Shown: positions 16,936 to 23,996 of the stretch, one piece after another
Layout of the letters: the number at the start of each line of letters is the position of its first letter
Numbering within the stretch: the first letter of the stretch is position 1
Origin: CAZJBP01 sp964544115
GTDB lineage: Bacteria > Verrucomicrobiota > Kiritimatiellia > UBA8416 > JADHWI01
Length of the DNA stretch: 36,736 nt
Direction of reading: 5' to 3'
Assembly (NCBI GenBank): GCA_964544115.1
Contig: CAZJBP010000008.1
Span: forward strand, 1-36,736
Position numbers and translations under genes: made by a program
The notes under the pieces: model-generated
What the model was told of the DNA's origin: nothing
The model's input: only the letters and a program-made list of their open reading frames with translations
The model's database searches: none

Positions 16936-17835
16936 ATGAATAGGATCCTCGTACTGTCGTCGCTGCTGTTTCTCTTCCTGGTCTTCTCGCCGCTCACGCG
17001 TCAGACCCATGCGTTCATGAGTCTGGGCTCGGGGGATATGAGCCTGCTGGGGGGCGACCTGACCGATCCGGAAGATGACCTCGATTTCTCTGAGCCGCCG
17101 CCTCCCAACGCGACGGAGGACCAGCTCAAACCCAAGAATGCCGACTGGGTCAAGATGACCTTCGGGCCCGCCAGCCCTCCGGACGCGGCCCCGCATCAGA
17201 CCAACCCCTATTCCAGCTGGGTGGGTTGTCCGGCTGCCGCCATCTTCTACAACACGCCGGAGGGCAAGAAGTGGTACATCAGCTACAAGGATGGCGGACG
17301 GGGCGGCCCGACCCGCGATTTCCCTTACTTCTGCGCGGTTGAGCTCGCGCAGCCCGTCGTCCTCACCCACTTCACAATCTGCAACAGCCCGGACATGCCC
17401 GAGCGCGATCCGCGGTCCTGGGCCATCCAGGGATCCAACACCGGCAAGAAGGACGACTGGAAGGACATCTTCGTGTGCGACTACGAGAAGGGCGACACCT
17501 CGCCGTTCAAGAAGTATCCCCGCAACGAAACCGTGCTCTACACCTCGTTCACGTCGGACGACATGGCCAAGGTCGTGACGCCGAAAGATCTCGAGAAGCT
17601 GACGGAGCGGGTCGCGGATCAGAAGATCGCGAAGGCCGACTTCGCCGCGCCCCCGGCTTACACCTGGTTCCGCGTCGCGATCTTCTCCTGCGTCAACCGC
17701 AACACGTCGTCCGTGGCGGACCCCAACGCCCCGCCCGGATTCGCGCTGGGGCAGCTGGAGCTGTTCGGCGCGCCCGCCAAGGCCGCCGCCGAAGAGCCGG
17801 CCAAGAAAGAGGAGCCGGCCGCCGAGGCGAAGTAA
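16936..17835 (+). CDS. Secreted single-domain LLGGDLTDPE (discoidin-like) protein, copy 2
   Basis: 299 aa. The ATG at 16936 (GAAAGG 6 bases upstream) starts a signal peptide ending THA near residue 26. The reading frame is open much further upstream, but that part overlaps copy 1 and looks non-coding. The mature protein has the same order of motifs as copy 1: SLGSGDMSLLGGDLTDPEDD, PYFCAVELAQPVVLTHFTIC, MPERDPRSWAIQGSNTGKK, an identical CDYEKGDTSPFKKYP segment, and FALGQLELFGAPAK. By eye the two are about three-quarters identical, most variable in residues ~48-110. The last 16 residues are a charged Ala/Glu/Lys tail absent from copy 1. Likely a recent tandem duplication. Probable extracellular binding protein; function not known. 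Confidence 0.85.
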   Translation: MNRILVLSSLLFLFLVFSPLTRQTHAFMSLGSGDMSLLGGDLTDPEDDLDFSEPPPPNATEDQLKPKNADWVKMTFGPASPPDAAPHQTNPYSSWVGCPAAAIFYNTPEGKKWYISYKDGGRGGPTRDFPYFCAVELAQPVVLTHFTICNSPDMPERDPRSWAIQGSNTGKKDDWKDIFVCDYEKGDTSPFKKYPRNETVLYTSFTSDDMAKVVTPKDLEKLTERVADQKIAKADFAAPPAYTWFRVAIFSCVNRNTSSVADPNAPPGFALGQLELFGAPAKAAAEEPAKKEEPAAEAK

Positions 17836-17857
17836 CCCTCAAGCTCAGCCGCTGAAG

Positions 17858-17900
17858 GGCCGCTGGCCGCCGAATGCGCGTCCAGCGGCCTTTTTCTTTT
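17858..17900 (+). terminator. Intrinsic terminator after the paralogue pair
   Basis: GGCCGCTGG (17858-17866) pairs perfectly with CCAGCGGCC (17882-17890) around a 15-base loop, followed directly by TTTTTCTTTT (17891-17900). It starts 22 bases after the stop of copy 2. It also lies between two convergent genes, but the T-run is suited only to plus-strand transcription. Confidence 0.9.
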
Positions 17901-17904
17901 CCGC

Positions 17905-19965
17905 CTACTTGACGATGAACTCGCGGCGGCTGCGCACGCGGTCGGCGCCGGGCTTGACCAGCGACGCCTCGGCTTCGTACGTCGCCGGCTCGCTCGGAAT
18001 CTCAATGTCGACGGTGAGCTTCTTGCTCCCCAGGGCCGGGATCTCGCACGGCAGCGACTTCTCCGTGACGGTCTTCCCTTCGCGCAGGATCTTGAACTCG
18101 ACCGTCCCGCTCCAGTCCTGCTCGAGGTCGTTGATGGCGATGACGGGGAAGGAGTTGGTGCCGGCCGGATAGGTGGGCTCATACTTGTAGATCGTCAGGC
18201 CCACCGGCGCGAAGGCGTCGCGGCAGTACTCCAGGAAGTTCGGCTCCCACGTGAGCTTCTCCACATCCGCCCAGTGGTCGCTGGTCTGCCCGCCGGGCCG
18301 CGAGTAGCCCAGGCCGCAGAACTCCATCACGGCCGCGCAGCCCCGGTGGCAGCGGAAGAACTCGGTTTCGGCCGCCAGGTACTGGGCGTACGTCTTCTGC
18401 CGCAGGTTTCCCGGAATGCCGAGGTTCTGGTAGAGCTCCGCCGTGAGGGTCGTGGGGGTTCCGTCGCGGTTCAGCCAGAGCCATCCGTATTCGTTCAGGA
18501 TAATCGCATGCTTGCCCGTGCCTTTGAACTTGTTCCCCGAGGGGATCTTGGGCACGGCGCTCAGATACTTGAGTTCGAACTTCTTGTCCTTGAAGTGGTA
18601 GACGTGCGCCTCGAAGGAGTCATTGGAGGCCACCGGCGGGGCCCAGCCGTTGTCCCAGGGGCGGTTCGAGAAATCGAGCCCGCGCACCTGGGTGATGGCC
18701 TTGGCGATCTCCGCGTTGCCCGTCTCGTTGCAGGCGTCCCAGATCACCACGCACGGATGGTTCCACCGCTCCTTCATCCACTCGGTGTACTCCATCGCCA
18801 GCGCCTCGGCCTGGAACGGGCCTCCCTGCATTTCCCAGATCGGAAACTCGTCCTGAACGAGAATGCCCATCTCGTCGGCAATCTGGTACCAGGCCTCGGG
18901 AGCAAAGCCGATGCTGTAGCGCACCGAGTTCCAGTGGAAGTCCTTGGCGGCCTTGTGGAGGCGGCGAACCCACTCCTCGCGCCAAGGCTTGTCGCCGCGA
19001 GCCGGATCCTCGAAAAAGCGGTAGATCGTGAAGTTGCTGCCGCGCATGAAGTAGGGCTTGCCGTTGAGGATGGCGCGGCCGGTCTTGCCGTCCAGGCGGA
19101 AGCTCCGCATGCCGAAGCGAGCGGTGAGGACATCGGCTTCGCCCTTCGCCTCGATTTCGTAGAGGAAGGGGTCTTCCGGCGACCACAGCCGGCAGCCTTG
19201 GAGGTTGACCGTCGCCGAGCCCGTGCGCTCGGACTCAGGGCCCTCGGCGATGGTGCAATCGCCCTCGCCAGCCACCTTGCCGGTCGACACCTCGCGCACG
19301 GTGAAGTGCAACTTGGCGGGCGCGGGGGTCTTGGCGTCCTGCACCCAGGCGTGGATCGTGACCGCCTGCTTATCGATGTCAGGAACCGCCTGCACGCGAA
19401 GGATATGCGGGGTGCCGGAAAGGATCAGTTCGACGGAATCGAAGAGCCCCGGGGGATACAGGATCTTCTCATCGTCGCGCCCCCAGGGCTGATGCGGGGG
19501 AAGGGCGCTCGGGTCGGCCCCGATGCGGATAACAATCTCGTTCTCACCGGTCTTCAGGGCGGCCTGAGCATCGAAGTACCCGGGCGTGAAGCAGGGCAGA
19601 TGGTCGCCCAGGAGCGTTCCGTTGAGTATCACGCGCGATCCGAACGTCGCCTTGGCGACCTTCAGGACGGCCACGGCTGGGATCGGGCCGTCGACCTTGA
19701 ACGTCCGGCGATACCAGAACGCCGCGCGCTGACTGCTGCGCGAACCCACTTCGGTGAAGGCGGGCTGCGCCATGTCCGCCAGCGAGGGCACGTCAATCTT
19801 GTGCGTAAACGCCGCCGGAACCGCATCCATCCCGCCCTGCTCGATGTCCCACGTCCCGTCGAGCGAGATCACCTGCCGCGCCGCCGGCGCCGCATGCGCC
19901 GGCGACAGGGCCATCCCGACCGCCGCGACCGCCGCAGCCACACATTCTGCAAAACGCTTCTTCAT
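17905..19965 (-). CDS. Exported GH2 family glycoside hydrolase
   Basis: 686 aa. The ATG at 19965 has AAAGGAAGAG 4 bases upstream. Signal peptide is residues 1-26 (cut after SPAHA or AHAA). Residues ~30-185 are the GH2 sugar-binding jelly roll (SLDGTWDIEQGG, AAFWYRRTFKV, PGLFDSVELILSG). Residues ~190-290 are the immunoglobulin-like domain (LWSPEDPFLYEIE). Residues ~295-600 are the TIM barrel, with acid/base Glu414 in DACNETGN and nucleophile Glu492 in AIILNEYG. A final beta domain follows to residue 686. GH2 enzymes include beta-galactosidases, beta-glucuronidases and beta-mannosidases; I cannot choose between them from the sequence. It converges on the paralogue pair and has its own upstream region of 132 bases, so it is a separate transcription unit from the large operon. 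Confidence 0.9.
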   Translation of the reverse strand: MKKRFAECVAAAVAAVGMALSPAHAAPAARQVISLDGTWDIEQGGMDAVPAAFTHKIDVPSLADMAQPAFTEVGSRSSQRAAFWYRRTFKVDGPIPAVAVLKVAKATFGSRVILNGTLLGDHLPCFTPGYFDAQAALKTGENEIVIRIGADPSALPPHQPWGRDDEKILYPPGLFDSVELILSGTPHILRVQAVPDIDKQAVTIHAWVQDAKTPAPAKLHFTVREVSTGKVAGEGDCTIAEGPESERTGSATVNLQGCRLWSPEDPFLYEIEAKGEADVLTARFGMRSFRLDGKTGRAILNGKPYFMRGSNFTIYRFFEDPARGDKPWREEWVRRLHKAAKDFHWNSVRYSIGFAPEAWYQIADEMGILVQDEFPIWEMQGGPFQAEALAMEYTEWMKERWNHPCVVIWDACNETGNAEIAKAITQVRGLDFSNRPWDNGWAPPVASNDSFEAHVYHFKDKKFELKYLSAVPKIPSGNKFKGTGKHAIILNEYGWLWLNRDGTPTTLTAELYQNLGIPGNLRQKTYAQYLAAETEFFRCHRGCAAVMEFCGLGYSRPGGQTSDHWADVEKLTWEPNFLEYCRDAFAPVGLTIYKYEPTYPAGTNSFPVIAINDLEQDWSGTVEFKILREGKTVTEKSLPCEIPALGSKKLTVDIEIPSEPATYEAEASLVKPGADRVRSRREFIVK

Positions 19966-20008
19966 GAGTCTCTTCCTTTCAGCTCTTACGTCTCGAAACA
20001 GCCCAACG

Positions 20009-20038
20009 GATGTACCTTGTCGGGCGTGTTCCAGTCAA
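20009..20038 (-). promoter_or_regulatory. Weak promoter candidate for the GH2 gene
   Basis: On the minus strand, TTGACT (20033-20038) is followed after 18 bases by TACATC (20009-20014), which matches only half of the -10 consensus. The start codon at 19965 would then have a leader of about 37 bases. Confidence 0.25.
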
Positions 20039-20097
20039 GGTCCGGCTCTCTTGTTTGCCGCTTGCATTCCGATGCGGCCTTCAACAGTGTTTGCTCC

Positions 20098-21537
20098 GTG
20101 ATTGAATTCAGGCAACCCGCGCGCCAGGGGCACCCCGTCGGCTACATCGCGCTGACGACCGGGCTGATCTTCCTGATTCAGCACCTTTCCCTGGGGCCCG
20201 TGGTCACCAAGCACCTGCTGGCCATGTCGGCCTGCCGGCTGATTCTGGACGCGCTCATGGTCACCGTTCTCAGCCGCGTGCTGGGGCGATGGGCCAAGGC
20301 CCTGCTGTCCCTGTGCGTGTCCGGTCTCGGCCTCGGGATCGTGCTGTACGCAAAGACGTTCCATCAACCCCTCTCCATCTATCCCCTGCTGTTCGACCGC
20401 ACGATGCCCGGCCATGTCCTGTGGGCCGTGCTCTCCATGGGCCTTGGCTGGTGGACGCCGGTCCTCCTGGCGCTGGGCGCACTGGGTGCGTGGTTCGGAC
20501 TGCGGGCTCGCAGTTCGGGCAGGAAGCCCTGGGGGCGGGCGGCCGTCGTGGCGGCGTTGGGCTACGTGCTTGTCTTTGCGGCGGGCTGGAGGGGGTTCTC
20601 GCTGGGAAGCAGCAGCTCGCAGTCCTTCGACTGGCACGTCTCGCGCCGAGTCGCCGTGGTCGGGTTGCTGCCGACGTGGGCCTGCCAGCTTGCGAGATAC
20701 GCGCGTCAATCCGGCGACCTCTGTCACTACCAGCCCTGTGATCCGGGCCAGATCCCGGGCATGGCCGCGGCTGCGGAGGCGCGGCCGGGCCAGCACATGC
20801 TCGTCATCCAGGCCGAAAGCCTGGACTGGAACGCGCTGGCGACCAACGTCGGCGGCCGCGAGGTCATGCCGTTCCTCTCGCGGATGGCCAGGGAGGCCGA
20901 GTGCCGGAAGCACGCGGCGTTTACGAAAGCGGGATCGGCGGGGATGGATTTTGCCTGGCTGACAGGCTACGAACCCGACGGTCCGCTACGTCCCTCGGAT
21001 CTGCGTGACGTTCCGCTGACCAACGGCGTGCCCTGGCTCCTCGCGAAGAAGGGGTTTGAGTGTGTCCTCATCCACGGCAATACGGGGGAGTTTTACGGGC
21101 GACGGTTCCTGTGGAACCGGCTTCCCGATGCCACGGTACTCTTTGCCGAGGAAATGGACGGCATCCGGGACCGGAGCTACTGGGGCGCGCGGGACCGCGC
21201 CGTCTTCCAGCGGTCGGCCGAGATCCTGAGCGCCGCGAAGCGCACCCAGTGCCACTTCATCATCACCCTGGACACGCACGGTCCGTATGATCTGATCGAT
21301 CCCTCCAAGGCCGAACTGTTCCCGGGCGCAGGAGGACTGGACGAGAGGTATCTGAACAGCCTCCATGAACTAGACAAGAATTTGCAGGCGTATTTCGAGG
21401 GACTCAAGGTCCCTTATACCGCGGTGGTGTACGGCGACCATGCGGCCCGGGGCCGGTTTCGCTGGTTCGTGCCCGCGCGTGAGGAGGCCACCGAATACGT
21501 CCCGCTGATCGTGTGGCATAGAGGCGCGCCGCCGTGA
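20098..21537 (+). CDS. Membrane-anchored LtaS-like sulfatase-superfamily protein
   Basis: About 479 aa from GTG at 20098. This start is uncertain: there is no clear ribosome site, and TTG at 20062 or ATG at 20224 are alternatives. The frame is open far upstream, but that part lies opposite the GH2 gene. Residues ~14-165 hold four or five hydrophobic segments; residues ~230-479 are an extracytoplasmic alkaline-phosphatase-fold domain. Motifs: MLVIQAESLDW (Glu240, metal ligand position), FTKAGSAGMDFA (candidate nucleophile Thr276 or Ser280), LIHGNTGEFYG, IITLDTHGPY and YGDHAA (Asp447-His448). This is the layout of lipoteichoic acid synthases and phosphoglycerol or phosphoethanolamine transferases. 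Inferred role: adding a phospho-group to a surface glycan or lipid made by the downstream cluster. Confidence 0.8.
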   Translation: MIEFRQPARQGHPVGYIALTTGLIFLIQHLSLGPVVTKHLLAMSACRLILDALMVTVLSRVLGRWAKALLSLCVSGLGLGIVLYAKTFHQPLSIYPLLFDRTMPGHVLWAVLSMGLGWWTPVLLALGALGAWFGLRARSSGRKPWGRAAVVAALGYVLVFAAGWRGFSLGSSSSQSFDWHVSRRVAVVGLLPTWACQLARYARQSGDLCHYQPCDPGQIPGMAAAAEARPGQHMLVIQAESLDWNALATNVGGREVMPFLSRMAREAECRKHAAFTKAGSAGMDFAWLTGYEPDGPLRPSDLRDVPLTNGVPWLLAKKGFECVLIHGNTGEFYGRRFLWNRLPDATVLFAEEMDGIRDRSYWGARDRAVFQRSAEILSAAKRTQCHFIITLDTHGPYDLIDPSKAELFPGAGGLDERYLNSLHELDKNLQAYFEGLKVPYTAVVYGDHAARGRFRWFVPAREEATEYVPLIVWHRGAPP

Positions 21538-21559
21538 CGCGGGGGCGGCCGCTGGACCG

Positions 21560-21703
21560 GGAACTGAAGGTGCCGGCGTCGTGTCATCGGCCGCCGTGGC
21601 CACCCCGGCGGCGGTCCGCTTCGGCTGGCGGAACACGGCCACTCCGAATCTCTCCAACGCGGCGGGCCTGCCGGCCAGCGCGTTCAGGACAGACTCCTGG
21701 TAG
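21560..21703 (+). pseudogene. C-terminal remnant of a sialate O-acetylesterase
   Basis: In the frame ending with TAG at 21701-21703, the DNA reads TEGAGVVSSAAVATP, then AAVRFGWRNTATPNLSNA, then AGLPASAFRTDSW and stop. This matches what I remember of the C-terminus of SASA-family sialate O-acetylesterases (VRYAW..NP..NL.N..GLPASPFRTD). No start codon, ribosome site or N-terminal part is present: the sulfatase-like gene ends at 21537, just upstream. I read it as the 3' end of a lost gene, about 45 codons, decapitated by the arrival of upstream DNA or by deletion. Confidence 0.65.
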
Positions 21704-21754
21704 GCGGCATCCGGAATCGGACGTGGAGCGCTCCTCGCCCGCGTGTCGCCGCCG

Positions 21755-21783
21755 TTGATCGGGTCAATGGGGTGTGGTAATCT
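21755..21783 (+). promoter_or_regulatory. Promoter candidate for the polysaccharide operon
   Basis: TTGATC (21755-21760), a 17-base spacer and TAATCT (21778-21783), each 4 of 6 to the sigma-70 consensus at ideal spacing. Transcription would start near 21790, about 90 bases before the first start codon at 21882. It lies just after the esterase remnant. Confidence 0.55.
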
Positions 21784-21813
21784 CCGCCCGTACCTTGAGG
21801 GCTCGAAGACAAG

Positions 21814-21840
21814 CAGTTACGCGGCGGCAGCGCATAACTG
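21814..21840 (+). other. Stem-loop in the leader of the polysaccharide operon
   Basis: CAGTTACGC (21814-21822) pairs with GCG-CA-TAACTG (21830-21840), nine pairs with a two-base CA bulge and a seven-base loop. It lies in the predicted untranslated leader. No T-run follows, so it is not a simple terminator. It may be an attenuation or protein-binding element, or chance. Confidence 0.4.
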
Positions 21841-21881
21841 ACGGGCACGGAGTGTGGACTGGGCGAACCAACCCGGTGAAC

Positions 21882-23279
21882 ATGGCAATCACGGAACGTT
21901 TGAGGTGGGCCGGATACGGCCTGGTGGCGGCCACCGCCATTCTGGGCCCCTGGTTCTTCGGAGCCACGGAACGCTGGTGGTTCTGGCCGTTCTTTGCCCT
22001 CCTGTGCAGCGGGGTGTTCTGCCTCGCCCTGGCGGCGGCCAGGCAGCCTGCAGCAGCCGGCTCGCAGCCGGCCACCCGCCGCCTGTGGCTGTGGGTTGCC
22101 CCTTTCATGGCCTATGCCACCGTGCGAGCCGCGCTGGCCCCGGTGCACATGGATGCCGAGCGCAGCCTGCTGCTCTTTGTCACCCCGTTGATGATCGCCG
22201 GCTGCGTCCTTCACGCCTTCACCCCGACGCAGCGGGTGGCGTTGTATGTTGTGACGATGGTCAATCTGGGCGCACTGGGCGTTTATGGCATCCTCAATCA
22301 CCTGCTGAACGGCAGCCGCCACGTCCTGTGGGCCGCGGGCTTCCCGCAGTATTACACCGACGGGCGCGCGTCCGGCTCGTACTATTGCCCCGATCACTTC
22401 TCCGGAATCATGGAACTGGCCTGCGCGGCGGGGCTGGGGTTCGTGTTCACGCGGCGGCTGCGGGGCGGATACCGGCTGGCCGCGCTGGCGCTGTGCGGCC
22501 TGGCCGCGGTTGGCGTGGTCCTCAGCAAGTCACGCGGCGGCGGGCTGACGCTGGTACTGCTGGCCCTCTCCGCGCTGGTCTGGGGCTTCAACCAATGGCC
22601 GGCGGGGGTTCGGTGGCTGAACCGTTTCTCGCTGGCCGCCGCGATGGCCATTGTCGTGACAGTGGTCTGGAACACTCCGAGCCAGTACATGCTCCGCTTT
22701 AAGGAGCACTTCAACTGGCCGGAACTGCGCGACGCCGGACCACGCCAGCTCCTGCGAGGCGCGTTGACGCGCTGGGGCGAAACCCCGCGCGGCCTCATGA
22801 GCGCTGCCTCGCTGCGCGCCTGGCGCACGGCGCCGGTGTTCGGCGTCGGCCCGGGCATGCACCGCAACGTCTGGCCGCAATTCGCCGCCACGCCAGACGG
22901 AAGCCGCGAGGAGGGACTCTGGCCCTCGCAGTTGAACAACCATTTCCACTCCTACGAGGCCCACAACGACTGGATTCAATTGCTGGAGGAATACGGCATC
23001 GTCGGCGCGGTGTTGTTCCTGATTGCCGCGGGCGCCGTGACCACGGCGCTCCTGCGGCGCCTGCGCAGGGAGGGCAGCCGCCGGTCGAGCCGCCGCAGCA
23101 GCGACCGCGCGCCGGACAGCCACCCCTTCGTTCTGGGCGGCCTGTTCGCCCTCGTCGCCATGGCCTTTCATTCGCTGGGGGATTTCAACCTGCAGTTGCC
23201 GGCCACGACGTGGGTGCTCGCGGTTCTCATCGCGGTTCCGCTGGCCGGCACCCTCGATCCAACAGGCGAGCCTGCATGA
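21882..23279 (+). CDS. O-antigen ligase/polymerase family membrane protein
   Basis: 465 aa. The ATG at 21882 is chosen (GGTGA just upstream) over an in-frame GTG at 21774, which would add 36 basic, non-hydrophobic residues. The protein is polytopic, with about ten hydrophobic segments. A periplasmic loop (residues ~265-370) carries the family signature GVGPGMHRNVWPQF and then YEAHNDWIQLLEEYGIVGA. SKSRGGG near residue 215 is also typical. Such proteins (Wzy_C/WaaL) polymerise or ligate lipid-linked glycans on the outer face of the inner membrane. First gene of the right-hand operon. Its stop overlaps the next start (ATGA at 23276), so the two are translationally coupled. Whether it acts as polymerase or ligase cannot be told. 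Confidence 0.85.
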   Translation: MAITERLRWAGYGLVAATAILGPWFFGATERWWFWPFFALLCSGVFCLALAAARQPAAAGSQPATRRLWLWVAPFMAYATVRAALAPVHMDAERSLLLFVTPLMIAGCVLHAFTPTQRVALYVVTMVNLGALGVYGILNHLLNGSRHVLWAAGFPQYYTDGRASGSYYCPDHFSGIMELACAAGLGFVFTRRLRGGYRLAALALCGLAAVGVVLSKSRGGGLTLVLLALSALVWGFNQWPAGVRWLNRFSLAAAMAIVVTVVWNTPSQYMLRFKEHFNWPELRDAGPRQLLRGALTRWGETPRGLMSAASLRAWRTAPVFGVGPGMHRNVWPQFAATPDGSREEGLWPSQLNNHFHSYEAHNDWIQLLEEYGIVGAVLFLIAAGAVTTALLRRLRREGSRRSSRRSSDRAPDSHPFVLGGLFALVAMAFHSLGDFNLQLPATTWVLAVLIAVPLAGTLDPTGEPA

Positions 23280-23962
23280 ACCTGTGCATCATCGGCGATC
23301 TTCATCTCGGGGGCCGGCACTGCGACACCGACGGCCTGCTGGCATTCCTGGACCGGCTCCCCGACGGTTGCGACCTTGTGCTCAACGGCGATGTGATCGA
23401 CCGCTATGCCCGCTCGATCGACGACGGCCCGGTTGCCGTCGTGCTTGAACGCCTGCGCGTCGAATCCCGCCGCCGCCGGGTGCTCTGGCTGCGCGGCAAC
23501 CATGACCGGCGGCGGCCGGCCGACACCGGCGCCATGGTCTTCGACTCCCGGCTGATCCTGCCGAGGCGGCTGCTGATCTACCACGGCCATGCGTACGGCA
23601 GCATCCTGTTCCTGGCGCGCCCGTTCACCGCCCTGCTGCGGCTGGCCTACAAGGCGGTGCGCCAGTTCCGACCGGCCAAAGAATCGTCGCCCGACGTGGC
23701 GGAATACGCCAAGCGGAACTGGATGCTGTTGTACCAGGTCATCCGCCACGACGTGCGCACCACGGCGTTGCGGCGGGCGCGCCGGGCGGGCTGCCCGGCC
23801 GTGGTATGCGGGCATTCGCATTTTCCCGAGGATTCGGTGGTCCGGGGCGTCCGCTTCATGAATCCCGGAGCCTGGACCGAGAAACCGGTCTACGCTGTCT
23901 GGGTGAACGACGGTGAGATCGTCTACCGGGAATGCAACCCGGCCCTGAACCTCGAACCCTGA
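23276..23962 (+). CDS. Calcineurin-like metallophosphoesterase (LpxH-like)
   Basis: 228 aa, starting in the ATGA overlap with the ligase-like gene. All metal-binding motifs of the family are visible in order: IIGDLHLGG (Asp8, His10), LNGDVIDRY, LRGNHDRR, YHGHAYGS and VCGHSHFP. The length and an internal helical segment (LLRLAYKAVRQFRP) resemble UDP-2,3-diacylglucosamine diphosphatase and related membrane-peripheral phosphatases. In this setting it may hydrolyse a lipid-linked or nucleotide-sugar diphosphate rather than serve lipid A synthesis; that is inference. No signal peptide is seen, so it acts in the cytoplasm. Confidence 0.85.
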   Translation: MNLCIIGDLHLGGRHCDTDGLLAFLDRLPDGCDLVLNGDVIDRYARSIDDGPVAVVLERLRVESRRRRVLWLRGNHDRRRPADTGAMVFDSRLILPRRLLIYHGHAYGSILFLARPFTALLRLAYKAVRQFRPAKESSPDVAEYAKRNWMLLYQVIRHDVRTTALRRARRAGCPAVVCGHSHFPEDSVVRGVRFMNPGAWTEKPVYAVWVNDGEIVYRECNPALNLEP

Positions 23963-23996
23963 ACCCTTTCTTCTTTTCAAAGGAGGTCCGACACGC

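Noticed and set aside
18274..20097. 600-residue N-terminal extension of the sulfatase-like protein
   Set aside because: The frame is open, but it runs opposite the well-supported GH2 gene, and the membrane segments typical of the family begin only after 20098.
21704..21754. Possible small gene between the esterase remnant and the polysaccharide promoter
   Set aside because: Short open frames only, no ribosome site and no protein-like pattern.
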